In this document: positions 26,315 through 34,706 of the stretch, piece by piece | How positions within the stretch are numbered: the stretch's first letter is position 1 | Layout of the letters: every line of letters begins with the position of its first letter | Origin: an uncultured Collinsella sp. | GTDB lineage: Bacteria > Actinomycetota > Coriobacteriia > Coriobacteriales > Coriobacteriaceae | Direction: 5' to 3' | Assembly: GCA_959599095.1 (NCBI GenBank) | Contig: CAUGGC010000012.1 | Location: 1-64,000 of the forward strand | Length of the DNA stretch: 64,000 bases | Notes under the pieces: model-generated | What the model saw: only the letters and a program-made list of their open reading frames with translations | What the model was told of the DNA's origin: nothing | Databases searched by the model: none | Program-made: the position numbers and the translations under genes

Positions 26315-26530
26315 CTACTCGGCGACAGCGGACTTCTCCGCTGCGATCTCGCGGGCGCGCTGCTCCGTGAGGACGCGAGCGATGTCCTTCTTCACGGTGT
26401 TGACGCGAGCGGTGTTGTCCAGCTGGCTGGTGGCCATCTGGAAACGAAGGTTAAAGAGCTCGGCGCGCATTTCCTTCAGCTTCTCAACGAGCTGAGCGTC
26501 CGAGAGCTCACGAATCTCTGCGGGCTTCAT
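26315..26530 (-). CDS. rpmC: 50S ribosomal protein L29
   Basis: A 71-residue L29 at the peptide exit rim. The two-helix pattern MKPAEIRELSDAQLVEKLKE and the ARVNTVKKDIARVLTE segment are typical. The start overlaps the rplP stop by one base, which suggests translational coupling. Confidence 0.97.
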   Translation of the reverse strand: MKPAEIRELSDAQLVEKLKEMRAELFNLRFQMATSQLDNTARVNTVKKDIARVLTEQRAREIAAEKSAVAE

Positions 26531-27033
26531 TAGTTCTCCTCCTTGGCGGCGGCGGCGTCCTCAGCAGCCCACTTGGCCTCGAGAGCGGCCTCCTCAGCCA
26601 TTTCCTTCTCGATGCGCTGCTCAGCGTTCTTGGCAACCACAATCTTGGTCTTGATGGGGAGCTTGTGCTGGGCAAGACGCAGAGCCTCGCGAGCGACCTC
26701 CTCGGGAACACCCTTGACCTCGAACATGATGCGGCCGGGCTTGACGACGGCCACCCACTCCTCGGGGTTACCCTTACCAGAACCCATGCGAGTCTCGGCA
26801 GGCTTCTTAGTGATGGGCTTATCGGGGAAGATCGTGATGTAGACACGACCGCCACGCTTCATGTAGCGGGTCATGGCAATACGAGCGGCCTCGATCTGAC
26901 GGTTGGTGATCCAATGGGCCTCGAGAGCCTGGATACCAAACTCGCCGAAATGCAGCTCGGTATTACCCTTGGCCTGGCCCTTCATGGAGCCACGCTGCAC
27001 CTTGCGGTGAAGAATACGCTTAGGGGCAAGCAC
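26530..27033 (-). CDS. rplP: 50S ribosomal protein L16
   Basis: A 167-residue L16 near the peptidyl transferase centre. It begins MLAPKRILHRKVQRG with a GTG that overlaps the rpsC stop by one base. The conserved RVYITIFPDKPITKKPAETR block is present. About 25-30 C-terminal residues (EKEMAEEAALEAKWAAED region) exceed the usual 137-144 and are Ala/Glu-rich. Confidence 0.98.
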   Translation of the reverse strand: MLAPKRILHRKVQRGSMKGQAKGNTELHFGEFGIQALEAHWITNRQIEAARIAMTRYMKRGGRVYITIFPDKPITKKPAETRMGSGKGNPEEWVAVVKPGRIMFEVKGVPEEVAREALRLAQHKLPIKTKIVVAKNAEQRIEKEMAEEAALEAKWAAEDAAAAKEEN

Positions 27034-27743
27034 TACTGACCCCTCCTCTCGGAGTTACGACGACGAGGACGGGAAGAGCCCTCGAGTGCAGGGTTGGGAA
27101 CGGGCTGGCCCGGGAGCTTCTCGCCCAGGTAGATCCAGACCTTCACGCCGCAAGCGCCCATGGTGGTGCTGGCGACAGCCGTGCCGTAGTCGATCTTGGC
27201 ACGGAGGGTGTGCAGAGGCACGCGACCCTCACGGTACCACTCACGACGGCCCATCTCGGCACCGCCGAGACGACCGGAGCACTGGATACGGATGCCCTTA
27301 GCGCCGGCCTTGCGGGCGGACTGGACAGCCTTGCGCATAGCGCGACGGAAGGCAACGCGGCCCTCGAGCTGCTCGGCGATGGACTGAGCAACGAGGTTGG
27401 CGTCGAGCTCGGGGCGCTTGATCTCGACAACGTCGACGGAGAGCTGGCCCTTGGAGACGCCAGCAACCTTCTCGAGCTCGGTGCGGAGGGTATCGATCTC
27501 GGCACCCTTCTTACCGATGACAACGCCGGGGCGAGCGGTGAGGATGATGACCTTCACCTTGTCGCCAGCGCGCTCGATCTCGACGCGGGAGACAGCTGCG
27601 CGGGAAAGACGCTTCTCGAGGTACTTGCGGATCTCGAGATCGTTACCGAGGGTCTTAGCGTAATCCTTCTCTGCGAACCAGCGGGAGCGCCAGTTCTCGG
27701 TGATGCCAAGACGGAAGCCGGTGGGGTAGACTTTCTGACCCAT
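27033..27743 (-). CDS. rpsC: 30S ribosomal protein S3
   Basis: A 236-residue S3 with MGQKVYPTGFRLGI at the start and the KH domain IILTARPGVVIGKKGAEID. S3 forms part of the mRNA entry tunnel and its helicase activity. It is 6 bp after rplV and overlaps rplP by one base. Confidence 0.98.
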   Translation of the reverse strand: MGQKVYPTGFRLGITENWRSRWFAEKDYAKTLGNDLEIRKYLEKRLSRAAVSRVEIERAGDKVKVIILTARPGVVIGKKGAEIDTLRTELEKVAGVSKGQLSVDVVEIKRPELDANLVAQSIAEQLEGRVAFRRAMRKAVQSARKAGAKGIRIQCSGRLGGAEMGRREWYREGRVPLHTLRAKIDYGTAVASTTMGACGVKVWIYLGEKLPGQPVPNPALEGSSRPRRRNSERRGQ

Positions 27744-27749
27744 ACAGCT

Positions 27750-28121
27750 TTACGCCTCCTTTCGAGGAGCAACGACGACGGTGATGTGGGAAGTACGCTT
27801 CAGAATGCGAGAAGCGGAACCCTTGGCGCGGGGACGGATGCGCTTAAGCGTCGGACCCTCGTCAACATAGGCAGCGGCGACAACCAGGTTGTCGGCACGC
27901 AGACCGTTGTTGTTCTCGGCGTTCGCAACGGCGGAACGGAGAACCTTCTCGACATCCACGGCGACGGCGCGGTCGCAGAAGTGGAGGATGTCGAAGGCCT
28001 GAGCGACAGGCTTGCGGCGGATCAGATCGACCACCAGGCGGGCCTTGCTGGGGGAAACACGCACGTACTTAGCGACGGCGCGAACCTCGGTGGCCTCAGT
28101 TTCAATAGACTTAGTTGCCAT
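27750..28121 (-). CDS. rplV: 50S ribosomal protein L22
   Basis: A 123-residue L22 that lines the exit tunnel. KYVRVSPSKARLVVDLIRRK and the tip RIRPRAKGSASRILKRTSHI are diagnostic; the hairpin is normal length, with no visible macrolide-type deletion. It lies 14 bp after rpsS. Confidence 0.98.
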   Translation of the reverse strand: MATKSIETEATEVRAVAKYVRVSPSKARLVVDLIRRKPVAQAFDILHFCDRAVAVDVEKVLRSAVANAENNNGLRADNLVVAAAYVDEGPTLKRIRPRAKGSASRILKRTSHITVVVAPRKEA

Positions 28122-28135
28122 TTACGGTTAACCCC

Positions 28136-28396
28136 CTATTTGGCCTTGTGGCCACGGAACGTACGAGTCGGCGCGAACTCGCCGAGCTTGTGACCAACCA
28201 TGGACTCGGTAACATACACGGGCACATGCTTGCGGCCGTCGTGGACGGCGATGGTGTGACCAACCATCTCGGGGAAGATGGTGGACGCGCGGGACCAGGT
28301 CTTCACGACGTCCTTCTTGCCAGCCTCGTTCATCGCGGTGATACGCGAGAGAAGGCGAGTCTCCACGAACGGGCCCTTTTTGAGACTTCTGCTCAT
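28136..28396 (-). CDS. rpsS: 30S ribosomal protein S19
   Basis: An 86-residue S19 in the 30S head. MSRSLKKGPFVETRLLSR at the start and FAPTRTFRGHKAK at the end are canonical. It lies 32 bp after rplB. Confidence 0.98.
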   Translation of the reverse strand: MSRSLKKGPFVETRLLSRITAMNEAGKKDVVKTWSRASTIFPEMVGHTIAVHDGRKHVPVYVTESMVGHKLGEFAPTRTFRGHKAK

Positions 28397-28428
28397 AAGT
28401 GCTTTCTCCTAAAACTCGGTATCCGAAA

Positions 28429-29259
28429 TTACTTCTTACGGCGACGAATGATGTGCTGGTTCGAGACCTTCTTCTTCTTGCGCGTACGAAGGCCCTTCGT
28501 CGGCTTACCCCAAGGGGTAACGGAGGGACGACCAGAGGTGTGGTTCTTGCCCTCGCCACCGCCGTGCGGGTGGTCGACAGGGTTCATGACGGTACCGCGG
28601 ACGGTCGGGCGCACGTTCATGTGACGCTTACGGCCGGCCTTGCCGATGACGATGTTGGAGTGATCGGCGTTGCCGACCTCACCGACGGTGGCGCGGCAGG
28701 TAACGAGGATGCGGCGCATCTCGGAGGAAGGCATACGGACGATAGCGTACTTGCCCTCCTTACCCATCAGCTGGCAGGAGTTACCGGCGGAACGGGCGAT
28801 AGCAGCGCCCTTGCCCGGCTGGAACTCGACGGCGTGGATGAGCGTACCGACGGGGATGTCGGCGAGGGGCAGAGCGTTGCCCGGCTTGATGTCGGCGTCA
28901 GAACCGGACATGATGGTCTGACCGACCTCGAGGCCCTTGGGGGCCAGGATGTAGCGCTTCTCACCGTCAGCGTAGTGCAGCAGAGCGATGCGAGCGGAAC
29001 GGTTCGGATCGTACTCGATCGTGGCAACCTTGGCGGGCACGCCGTCCTTGTTGCGCTTGAAATCGATCACGCGGTAACGACGCTTCACGCCGCCGCCCTG
29101 GTGGCGGGTGGTGATGCGGCCGTTGTTGTTACGACCGGCCTTCTTGGGCAGGGGCTCGAGAAGGGACTTCTCGGGCTTGGTGCAGGTGATCTCGGAGAAG
29201 TCGGAGATCGTCTGCCAACGCCTACCAGCGGAGGTCGGCTTAAGGTGCTTTACAGCCAT
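28429..29259 (-). CDS. rplB: 50S ribosomal protein L2
   Basis: A 276-residue L2, essential for subunit association and peptidyl transfer. I set the start at the ATG at 29259 (MAVKHLKPTSAGRR) behind AAAGGG; an upstream in-frame ATG would add MANGFLLKGIV, which is not family-like. The conserved MNPVDHPHGGGEG with its active-site His is present. A 179-bp gap with a hairpin and a promoter-like motif separates it from rplW. Confidence 0.98.
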   Translation of the reverse strand: MAVKHLKPTSAGRRWQTISDFSEITCTKPEKSLLEPLPKKAGRNNNGRITTRHQGGGVKRRYRVIDFKRNKDGVPAKVATIEYDPNRSARIALLHYADGEKRYILAPKGLEVGQTIMSGSDADIKPGNALPLADIPVGTLIHAVEFQPGKGAAIARSAGNSCQLMGKEGKYAIVRMPSSEMRRILVTCRATVGEVGNADHSNIVIGKAGRKRHMNVRPTVRGTVMNPVDHPHGGGEGKNHTSGRPSVTPWGKPTKGLRTRKKKKVSNQHIIRRRKK

Positions 29260-29339
29260 TACAATCCCTTTCAATAGGAATCCGTTAGCCATCGCAGACA
29301 GGGATTCGAGGTTCTGCCTCGGGTGCGATGACACCGGAC

Positions 29340-29421
29340 GTATACACGGTTCCGGGCGTGTCCATTTTATACGCCCAAAACCTTGAGCTCTCGCCTCCCC
29401 CATTTGGGAGGCATGAGCTCA
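29340..29421 (-). promoter_or_regulatory. Hairpin plus conserved promoter-like motif between rplW and rplB
   Basis: A hairpin at 29384-29421 pairs TGAGCTC/GAGCTCA and GCCTCCC/GGGAGGC, 18 nt after the rplW stop. Just downstream lies a 26-bp motif (29340-29365) that matches 31205-31230 upstream of rplC at 23 of 26 positions and contains TATAC. This may be an attenuator followed by an internal promoter for rplB onwards. Confidence 0.5.
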
Positions 29422-29438
29422 CTCAACAACAGCGAGTC

Positions 29439-29726
29439 TTAGGCCTGGTTGCCAAAGACCTCGATGGTGTCGCCCTCGGCCAGCGTGACGATGGCCTTCT
29501 TCCAAGAACGGGTCTTGCCGGCGACATAGCGCACGCGCTTGGTCTTGGGCTTGACCGTCAGGGTGTTCACGCGAACGACCTTGACGCCGAAGATCTCCTC
29601 GACAGCGTCCTTGATCTGATACTTGTTAGCATCCTTGGCGACCTCGAACGTGTACTTGTTCAGCTCCATGCCGGAGAAGGAACGCTCGGACACGATCGGA
29701 CGGATGATGATCTCGTGGGCGGTCAT
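29439..29726 (-). CDS. rplW: 50S ribosomal protein L23
   Basis: A 95-residue L23, the docking site for trigger factor and SRP at the tunnel exit. IIIRPIVSERSFSGMELNKYTF and VNTLTVKPKTKRVRY are typical. It starts directly after the rplD stop (adjacent bases). Confidence 0.97.
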   Translation of the reverse strand: MTAHEIIIRPIVSERSFSGMELNKYTFEVAKDANKYQIKDAVEEIFGVKVVRVNTLTVKPKTKRVRYVAGKTRSWKKAIVTLAEGDTIEVFGNQA

Positions 29727-30353
29727 TTATGCAAGCACCTCCCCGAAGTGAGCGGCGATGTCGGCGGGCATCAGCACGGCGTTGTTGTTGACGAGATCGT
29801 AGGTGTTGGCCTCGTCGGCAGTGATGATGAACGTCTTGGGAATGTTGCGGAACGACAGGTAGGCGTTGACGTCCTCATCGCGAACGATGATGGTCAGACG
29901 CTTGCCCTCAAGGCCGAGAGCCTTGAGCATGGCGACGGCAGCCTTGGTGGAAGGCTTCTCGAAGCCGTAGTCGTCGACGAGCACGAGCTCGCCATCGGCC
30001 AGCTTGGCGGACAGCGCGGAGCGCATAGCCAGCTTGACCTCCTTGTTGTTCATACGCTTAGCGTAAGAACGGGGCTTGGGGGCGAAGACGACGCCACCGT
30101 GACGCCACTGGGCAGCACGGATGGAACCCTGGCGGGCACGGCCGGTGCCCTTCTGACGCCAAGGCTTCTTGCCGCCACCGGAAACCTCAGAGCGACCCTT
30201 AGCAGACTGGGTGCCCTGACGCCAAGAGGCCATCTGGCACTTGACGATGTGGTGCATAACGTGGATGTTCGGCTCGATGCCGTACACCTCAGCGGCGAGC
30301 TCGGCCTCGGCGACCTTCTTGCCCTCGCTGTTCTTTACTTCAAACTTTGCCAT
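29727..30353 (-). CDS. rplD: 50S ribosomal protein L4
   Basis: A 208-residue L4 that lines the exit tunnel. KPWRQKGTGRARQGSIRAAQ is the conserved loop (macrolide contact region) and is intact. In E. coli L4 autoregulates the S10 operon through a leader; no such leader was identified here. It lies 46 bp after rplC. Confidence 0.98.
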   Translation of the reverse strand: MAKFEVKNSEGKKVAEAELAAEVYGIEPNIHVMHHIVKCQMASWRQGTQSAKGRSEVSGGGKKPWRQKGTGRARQGSIRAAQWRHGGVVFAPKPRSYAKRMNNKEVKLAMRSALSAKLADGELVLVDDYGFEKPSTKAAVAMLKALGLEGKRLTIIVRDEDVNAYLSFRNIPKTFIITADEANTYDLVNNNAVLMPADIAAHFGEVLA

Positions 30354-30399
30354 TTAAGTGTTCTCCTTGGTATGACGCTGGGCTAAATGGGCTGGGCCC

Positions 30400-31011
30400 T
30401 TAGGCCATACGGATGGCGACGAGACCATTCTTGGCACCCGGGACAGCGCCCTTGACCAAGATGAGGTTCTGCTCGGCATCGATGCGGACAACGGAAAGGT
30501 TCTTGACGGTAACGCGCTCGTTACCCATGTGACCGGCCATCTTGACGCCCTTGAGGACGCGCGCAGGATAGGCGCACTGACCGATAGAACCGGGGTGACG
30601 CTGGAAGTGAGAACCATGCGTCATAGGACCGCGGCGCTGACCCCAGCGCTTGATGCGACCCTGGAAGCCCTTACCCTTGGAGGTACCGATGACGTCGACC
30701 TTCTCGACATCAGCGAAATCAGCGACGGTGACGACCTCGCCGACCTTGTGCTCCTCGCCGTTCTCGACGCGGACCTCACGAAGGAAACGGACAGGCTCGA
30801 CGCCAGCCTTGGCGAAGTGACCAGCCATAGGCTTGTTCACGTTCTTGGCCTTGATGTCGCCGAAACCGATCTGGACGGCGTCATAGCCGTCGGTTGCCTG
30901 AGTTTTAACCTGCGAGACAGCGCAGGGGCCAGCCTGGATGACCGTGACGGGAACGATGTTATCGTTCTCGTCCCAAACCTGGGTCATGCCAATCTTGCGG
31001 CCGAGAATCAT
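30400..31011 (-). CDS. rplC: 50S ribosomal protein L3
   Basis: A 203-residue L3, an early assembly protein near the peptidyl transferase centre. I chose the ATG at 31011 (MILGRKIGMTQVWDE); a TTG three codons upstream is an alternative, and no strong ribosome binding site is seen for either. QRRGPMTHGSHFQRHPGSIG is the conserved central loop. This is the first gene of the operon: rpsJ, normally just upstream, is about 14 kb away after fusA. Confidence 0.97.
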   Translation of the reverse strand: MILGRKIGMTQVWDENDNIVPVTVIQAGPCAVSQVKTQATDGYDAVQIGFGDIKAKNVNKPMAGHFAKAGVEPVRFLREVRVENGEEHKVGEVVTVADFADVEKVDVIGTSKGKGFQGRIKRWGQRRGPMTHGSHFQRHPGSIGQCAYPARVLKGVKMAGHMGNERVTVKNLSVVRIDAEQNLILVKGAVPGAKNGLVAIRMA

Positions 31012-31204
31012 GCTGATCAAGATATGATCCCAACTCTCGCGTGGTCTTGGGACAATGCGTACACCACCGAGCGTACGCCCCTAGAGGACCACTACTTACA
31101 CGACGTGCTCCCCAGCCTTGTATTTCGCCCGGACTACCTGACAACCCTATTAAGCAGGCATTTTGTCCAGCCAGAATACTCCCCTGGTTACACACAGCTG
31201 TTTA

Positions 31205-31230
31205 GTATACACGGCTGCGGGCGTATCCAT
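31205..31230 (-). promoter_or_regulatory. Promoter-like motif upstream of rplC
   Basis: A 26-bp motif containing GGATACGCCCG and GTGTATACT on the minus strand, 23 of 26 identical to 29340-29365 upstream of rplB. TATACT is a plausible -10 element. The CGGGCGTATCC word is also at 48498-48508 before the rpsL promoter. Nothing else is resolved in 31021-31204. Confidence 0.45.
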
Positions 31231-31280
31231 CGAGATTCATATTTCACTCACATTGTTTACGCAGGTAAAGTGCGTGGCAC

Positions 31281-31443
31281 GTTCCCAGTGTGCGGCGGAG
31301 GGGGCGGGCCTGAGACATATTAAGGTTGCTGCTCTACAGTCCTGCTCACGACGGAGAGCACATTAAGTGCTCTCCTGTTCGTGCGGAACTCGCGACAACC
31401 TTAATATGTCTCAGGCCCGCCCCCTCCGCCGCACACTGGGAAC
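31281..31443. repeat. Long-arm constant-core hairpin, copy 1 (upstream of rplC)
   Basis: Perfect 48-bp inverted arms (31281-31328 and 31396-31443) enclose a 67-nt core. In the core GGAGAGCAC (31353-31361) pairs with GTGCTCTCC (31367-31375) around an ATTAA loop. The core matches those of the copies near 48.6 and 61.4 kb, but the arm sequence does not. It lies between a phosphatase gene stop and the rplC promoter region. No T-run follows, so it is not an ordinary terminator. Confidence 0.9.
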
Positions 31444-31479
31444 GCCACGTTGATGTCTGCTAAACCTTGCTCGCTCAGG

Positions 31480-32106
31480 CTAATGACTTTGTTGGGGGTC
31501 CACTATTTGCTGGAGGGTGAACTTACATTGATGAGGCTCGCCTTCTGCTTGTGGCTTTGCCTCGTCAAAATCGAAGATCATGATGGCGCAGTTGGGGAGT
31601 TTTGCTGGGAGCTCGAAGCCCTCTGGGGCTGCAGCCTTGATGAATTGGCGGCTGGCGCTGCCGTGGCTTACTGCTAGAAGGGTTTCGATACCCTCGGAGC
31701 CCATGATATTGGTGAGGGTGTCTACCATGCGCTCTTGCAGTGCCTGGCTTCCTTCTCCTCCGAATGGAATTAAGTCCTCGCCCGGATCCCAGACGTCGGT
31801 GGGTAGCGCGTCGTGCGGACCTTCTTCGAAGGTGCCGTAGCAGCGCTCGATGATGCCTTCGCAGGACTCGACTACTGCGTCCGGGCCAAGGAGTTCGGTT
31901 GCGACGAGCTGAGCTGTGTCCATGGCTCGGCCTAAGGGCGAAGAGACCACTTTGTCGGGAACGACGTTGTGGGCTTTGAGCCACGCGGCTGCCATCCCGG
32001 CTTGCTGACGGCCCAGGTCGGTGAGCGGTGAATCGCAGCGGCCCTGGACCAGCTTTTTGACGTTGAACTCCGTCTGCCCGTGGCGGAGTAGATACAGTTT
32101 CTTCAT
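31480..32106 (-). CDS. Histidine phosphatase family protein (phosphoglycerate mutase-like)
   Basis: A 208-residue protein with the RHG motif (LYLLRHGQTEFN, phospho-His9) and the second catalytic His in LLAVSHGSASRQF. This family covers cofactor-dependent phosphoglycerate mutases and broad phosphatases such as CobC and PhoE; the length and divergent middle fit a phosphatase rather than glycolytic GpmA. It follows the CDF gene by 39 bp in the same direction. Confidence 0.87.
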   Translation of the reverse strand: MKKLYLLRHGQTEFNVKKLVQGRCDSPLTDLGRQQAGMAAAWLKAHNVVPDKVVSSPLGRAMDTAQLVATELLGPDAVVESCEGIIERCYGTFEEGPHDALPTDVWDPGEDLIPFGGEGSQALQERMVDTLTNIMGSEGIETLLAVSHGSASRQFIKAAAPEGFELPAKLPNCAIMIFDFDEAKPQAEGEPHQCKFTLQQIVDPQQSH

Positions 32107-32145
32107 GCTCTCCCCTTCTGCATAACCTGCTTTGCCGGCACAGCC

Positions 32146-33300
32146 TTACTCGTGGGTATGTCCTACGTAGTCTTCGTCGATCGTAATCTTGGCAATCGAC
32201 CTGGGGTATTCCGATTCGACCCGTTGTGCCAGCGCGTGCTTTAAGTCTTCGGCACTCATTTGCAGATCCGAGGGACGCACGCAGTCAAAAATCACGTTGG
32301 TGTGCGTGGGGCCCGGCACGCAGCGCAAATCATGAATCGAAAGGCGGCTATCGATCTCTTGAGCCATAGCGTTGATGCGCAAGCGCATGCTCGCCACCTT
32401 TGGATCGTCGGTCACGATGGGGTCGTAGTGAAGTGTGACAATCATGCCGTCTTCGTTCCTAAACGACTGCTCGATGTTATCGAGCGTGTCGTGACTTTCC
32501 AGCGGGCTGGCTTCGGCCGCCATCTCGGCGTGAGCGCTTGCGAACTTCCTGCCCGGGCCGTAGTCGTGAACCATCAGATCGTGAACGCCCAAAACGCCGG
32601 GATAGCTCATGATCTTGTCTCGAATGTGCTTGACCAGCTTAGGATCGGGCGACTGGCCCAAAAGCGGGCTCACCGTATCCTGGATGAGTTCAAAACCGCT
32701 CCAGCCAATATAGGCGCCAACGGCAAGGCCGACCCATGCGTCAAGATTGATGTGCGTCACCTGCGAAACAATTGCGCACGCTAACACGGCGCCCGTAGCA
32801 AGAACATCGTTCTTGGAATCCTGCGCGGTCGCATGCAGCGTCTCGGACTCAATGCGATCGCCGAGCTTTTGGTTGAGGGCCGCCATCCAGAGCTTTACGA
32901 CCATCGAAAGCACTAGAACTGCCACCAGGGCAAGCGAGAACTCGACAGGTTCGGGGTGGATGACGCGCTCGACCGAGGACTTCACCAGCTCAAGGCCGAT
33001 CAGCAGCACGAGTGCAGCCACGACCAGACCCGAGAGATACTCGTAGCGACCGTGGCCGTAAGGATGCTCGGGGTCGGCCGGCTTGCTCGCCAGCTTAAAG
33101 CCCAGCACGCTCACGATATTCGAGCTGGCATCGGACAGGTTGTTCATGGCATCCGCCACGATCGAAACCGATCCCGACAGCACGCCAATTACGCCCTTCG
33201 CAGCGCATAGTGCCACATTGGCGAGAATACACACCACGCCCGTCAACGTGCCCACGCGCGCACGGTCGCCCTGCGCACGCTTAACAATCCACTCGACCAT
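32146..33300 (-). CDS. Cation diffusion facilitator (CDF) family transporter
   Basis: A 384-residue CDF exporter with about six membrane helices. The metal site is seen in SIVADAMNNLSDASSN and again in SETLHATAQDSKNDVLATGA, with the HPYGHGRYEYLSG signature between. The C-terminal cytosolic domain (residues from about 210) is longer than in minimal members. It likely exports Zn, Mn, Fe or Co in exchange for protons. The metal cannot be decided from the sequence. Confidence 0.9.
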   Translation of the reverse strand: MVEWIVKRAQGDRARVGTLTGVVCILANVALCAAKGVIGVLSGSVSIVADAMNNLSDASSNIVSVLGFKLASKPADPEHPYGHGRYEYLSGLVVAALVLLIGLELVKSSVERVIHPEPVEFSLALVAVLVLSMVVKLWMAALNQKLGDRIESETLHATAQDSKNDVLATGAVLACAIVSQVTHINLDAWVGLAVGAYIGWSGFELIQDTVSPLLGQSPDPKLVKHIRDKIMSYPGVLGVHDLMVHDYGPGRKFASAHAEMAAEASPLESHDTLDNIEQSFRNEDGMIVTLHYDPIVTDDPKVASMRLRINAMAQEIDSRLSIHDLRCVPGPTHTNVIFDCVRPSDLQMSAEDLKHALAQRVESEYPRSIAKITIDEDYVGHTHE

Positions 33301-33383
33301 CTACATCTGCCCCCACGGTACTACCTATATATCTATTGCTCAAACGGATTGTAGTGTAGCCACTTTATCCCCCAGATACAAAA

Positions 33384-33413
33384 AAGGCCGCAACCCACAC
33401 GGGCCACGGCCTT
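33384..33413 (-). terminator. Terminator after the PTS EIIC gene
   Basis: AAGGCCG and CGGCCTT form the stem and the minus strand ends in TTTTTTGT. It lies 39 nt beyond the EIIC stop and separates that gene from the CDF gene. Confidence 0.85.
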
Positions 33414-33451
33414 GGAATGTGGCAAAGGAATCGTCCTTGTGTCGCACAGGT

Positions 33452-34666
33452 TTACGCGCTTACTTCGGCCACGCTCTTCGAGGTTTCGGGTGAATCGGCT
33501 CCGTCCCCCATCGTCTGTCCCTTCGCCGGCACCACGCCAAAGCAGTAGCTCAGCGCCGCAGACACCGCAAATGCCACACCGCCGGCAGCACAGCACCATA
33601 GCAGGTTCGAGATGCCGCCCGTGGCAAAGCCAATGACCATGAGGACATTCGTCATGCCGATGGTATAGGCCGTAACGTGGCCCGCGGCTGCAACAAGGCC
33701 TCCGACGGCACCGCCAATGGCCATGCACGTCAGGCACCTGCCATATTTAAAGCCGCAACCGTACAGCGCCGGCTCGCTTACGCCGCCAAGCACGCCCGAG
33801 ATTGAATAGCCCAGCATGAGGGCCTTCTCGTCCTTATCCGCAACGCGAAGCGACGCACCAAAGGGCATGCCCCAAACGGCAAACGTTGCCATCGTCGCGG
33901 CGATCAGAATGCACGAATCCGTTCCCACACTCATAAACTGCGCATAGGCGAGCGATAGGACAACGTTGCTGATGCCCGCAATCTTAAGGAACTCCCAACC
34001 CGCGGCAAGCCCCATGAGCGTGAGCAGCGACACGATGCCACCGGAATTGCCAAGCATAAACATAAGCTGGCCCAACAGCATGCCCAGATAGCTGCCCGCC
34101 GGCGCCGTAATACACAGCGAAACCGGAACCATGACAAGCATGGTCGCAAACGGAACGAACGAAAACGCCACGGCCTTAGGGATAACGCGCTGAAAGAAAC
34201 ACTCCACTCGCCATAGCACGGGCACCGAGATGAGAACCGGAATAACAGTCGTCGTGTAATCGTTGACCGGCGCGGGAAGCAGACCATACACGGAAGTCAT
34301 CGATGCCCCCGTCGTCGATGCGGCATCGACGAGCTTAAGCAGATCGGGCGCAATCAATACGCCGCCCAGCATCATGCCTAACTGCTCCGAGCAACCGAGC
34401 TGGCGGGCGGCCGCCCAACCAAGATAAATGGGCAAAAAGTAGTAGCCGGCGTTATAGAGCCAACTGTAGAACAGGCGATAGATTTCGGAATCGGCAGACC
34501 ACAGGCCCAGCATACCTTCGCCCATAATGACGGCGACGGTGCGGAACAACGCCGCGCAGACAATAAACGGCAGCGCCGACATCATGCTTTTGGACAGATA
34601 GTCCACCACGGCCATGGCGTTTGATGAAACCGTCGTTGTAAACGAGGTGTTAGAAACTTGTGACAT
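33452..34666 (-). CDS. PTS EIIC-type sugar permease, stand-alone
   Basis: A 404-residue membrane protein, glucoside/sucrose-type EIIC. The conserved ISGVLGGVSEPALYGCGFKY is present, with about ten hydrophobic segments. I chose the ATG at 34666, behind GGGAAAGG. No EIIA or EIIB domain is fused or encoded next door, so it either uses partners encoded elsewhere or has a different role. It lies 40 bp downstream of accDA on the same strand and might be transcribed with it, although there is no functional link. Confidence 0.85.
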   Translation of the reverse strand: MSQVSNTSFTTTVSSNAMAVVDYLSKSMMSALPFIVCAALFRTVAVIMGEGMLGLWSADSEIYRLFYSWLYNAGYYFLPIYLGWAAARQLGCSEQLGMMLGGVLIAPDLLKLVDAASTTGASMTSVYGLLPAPVNDYTTTVIPVLISVPVLWRVECFFQRVIPKAVAFSFVPFATMLVMVPVSLCITAPAGSYLGMLLGQLMFMLGNSGGIVSLLTLMGLAAGWEFLKIAGISNVVLSLAYAQFMSVGTDSCILIAATMATFAVWGMPFGASLRVADKDEKALMLGYSISGVLGGVSEPALYGCGFKYGRCLTCMAIGGAVGGLVAAAGHVTAYTIGMTNVLMVIGFATGGISNLLWCCAAGGVAFAVSAALSYCFGVVPAKGQTMGDGADSPETSKSVAEVSA

Positions 34667-34706
34667 GGAACGCCTTTCCCAATGTGACATGCGAGCTTTC
34701 CCTTTG

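Noticed and set aside
29260..29403. N-terminal extension of L2 by up to 48 residues
   Set aside because: The extension has no similarity to L2, and the ATG at 29259 has a good ribosome binding site and gives the standard start.
31281..31443. Simple rho-independent terminator
   Set aside because: The arms are far longer than any terminator needs, no T-run follows on either strand, and the core is conserved between copies.
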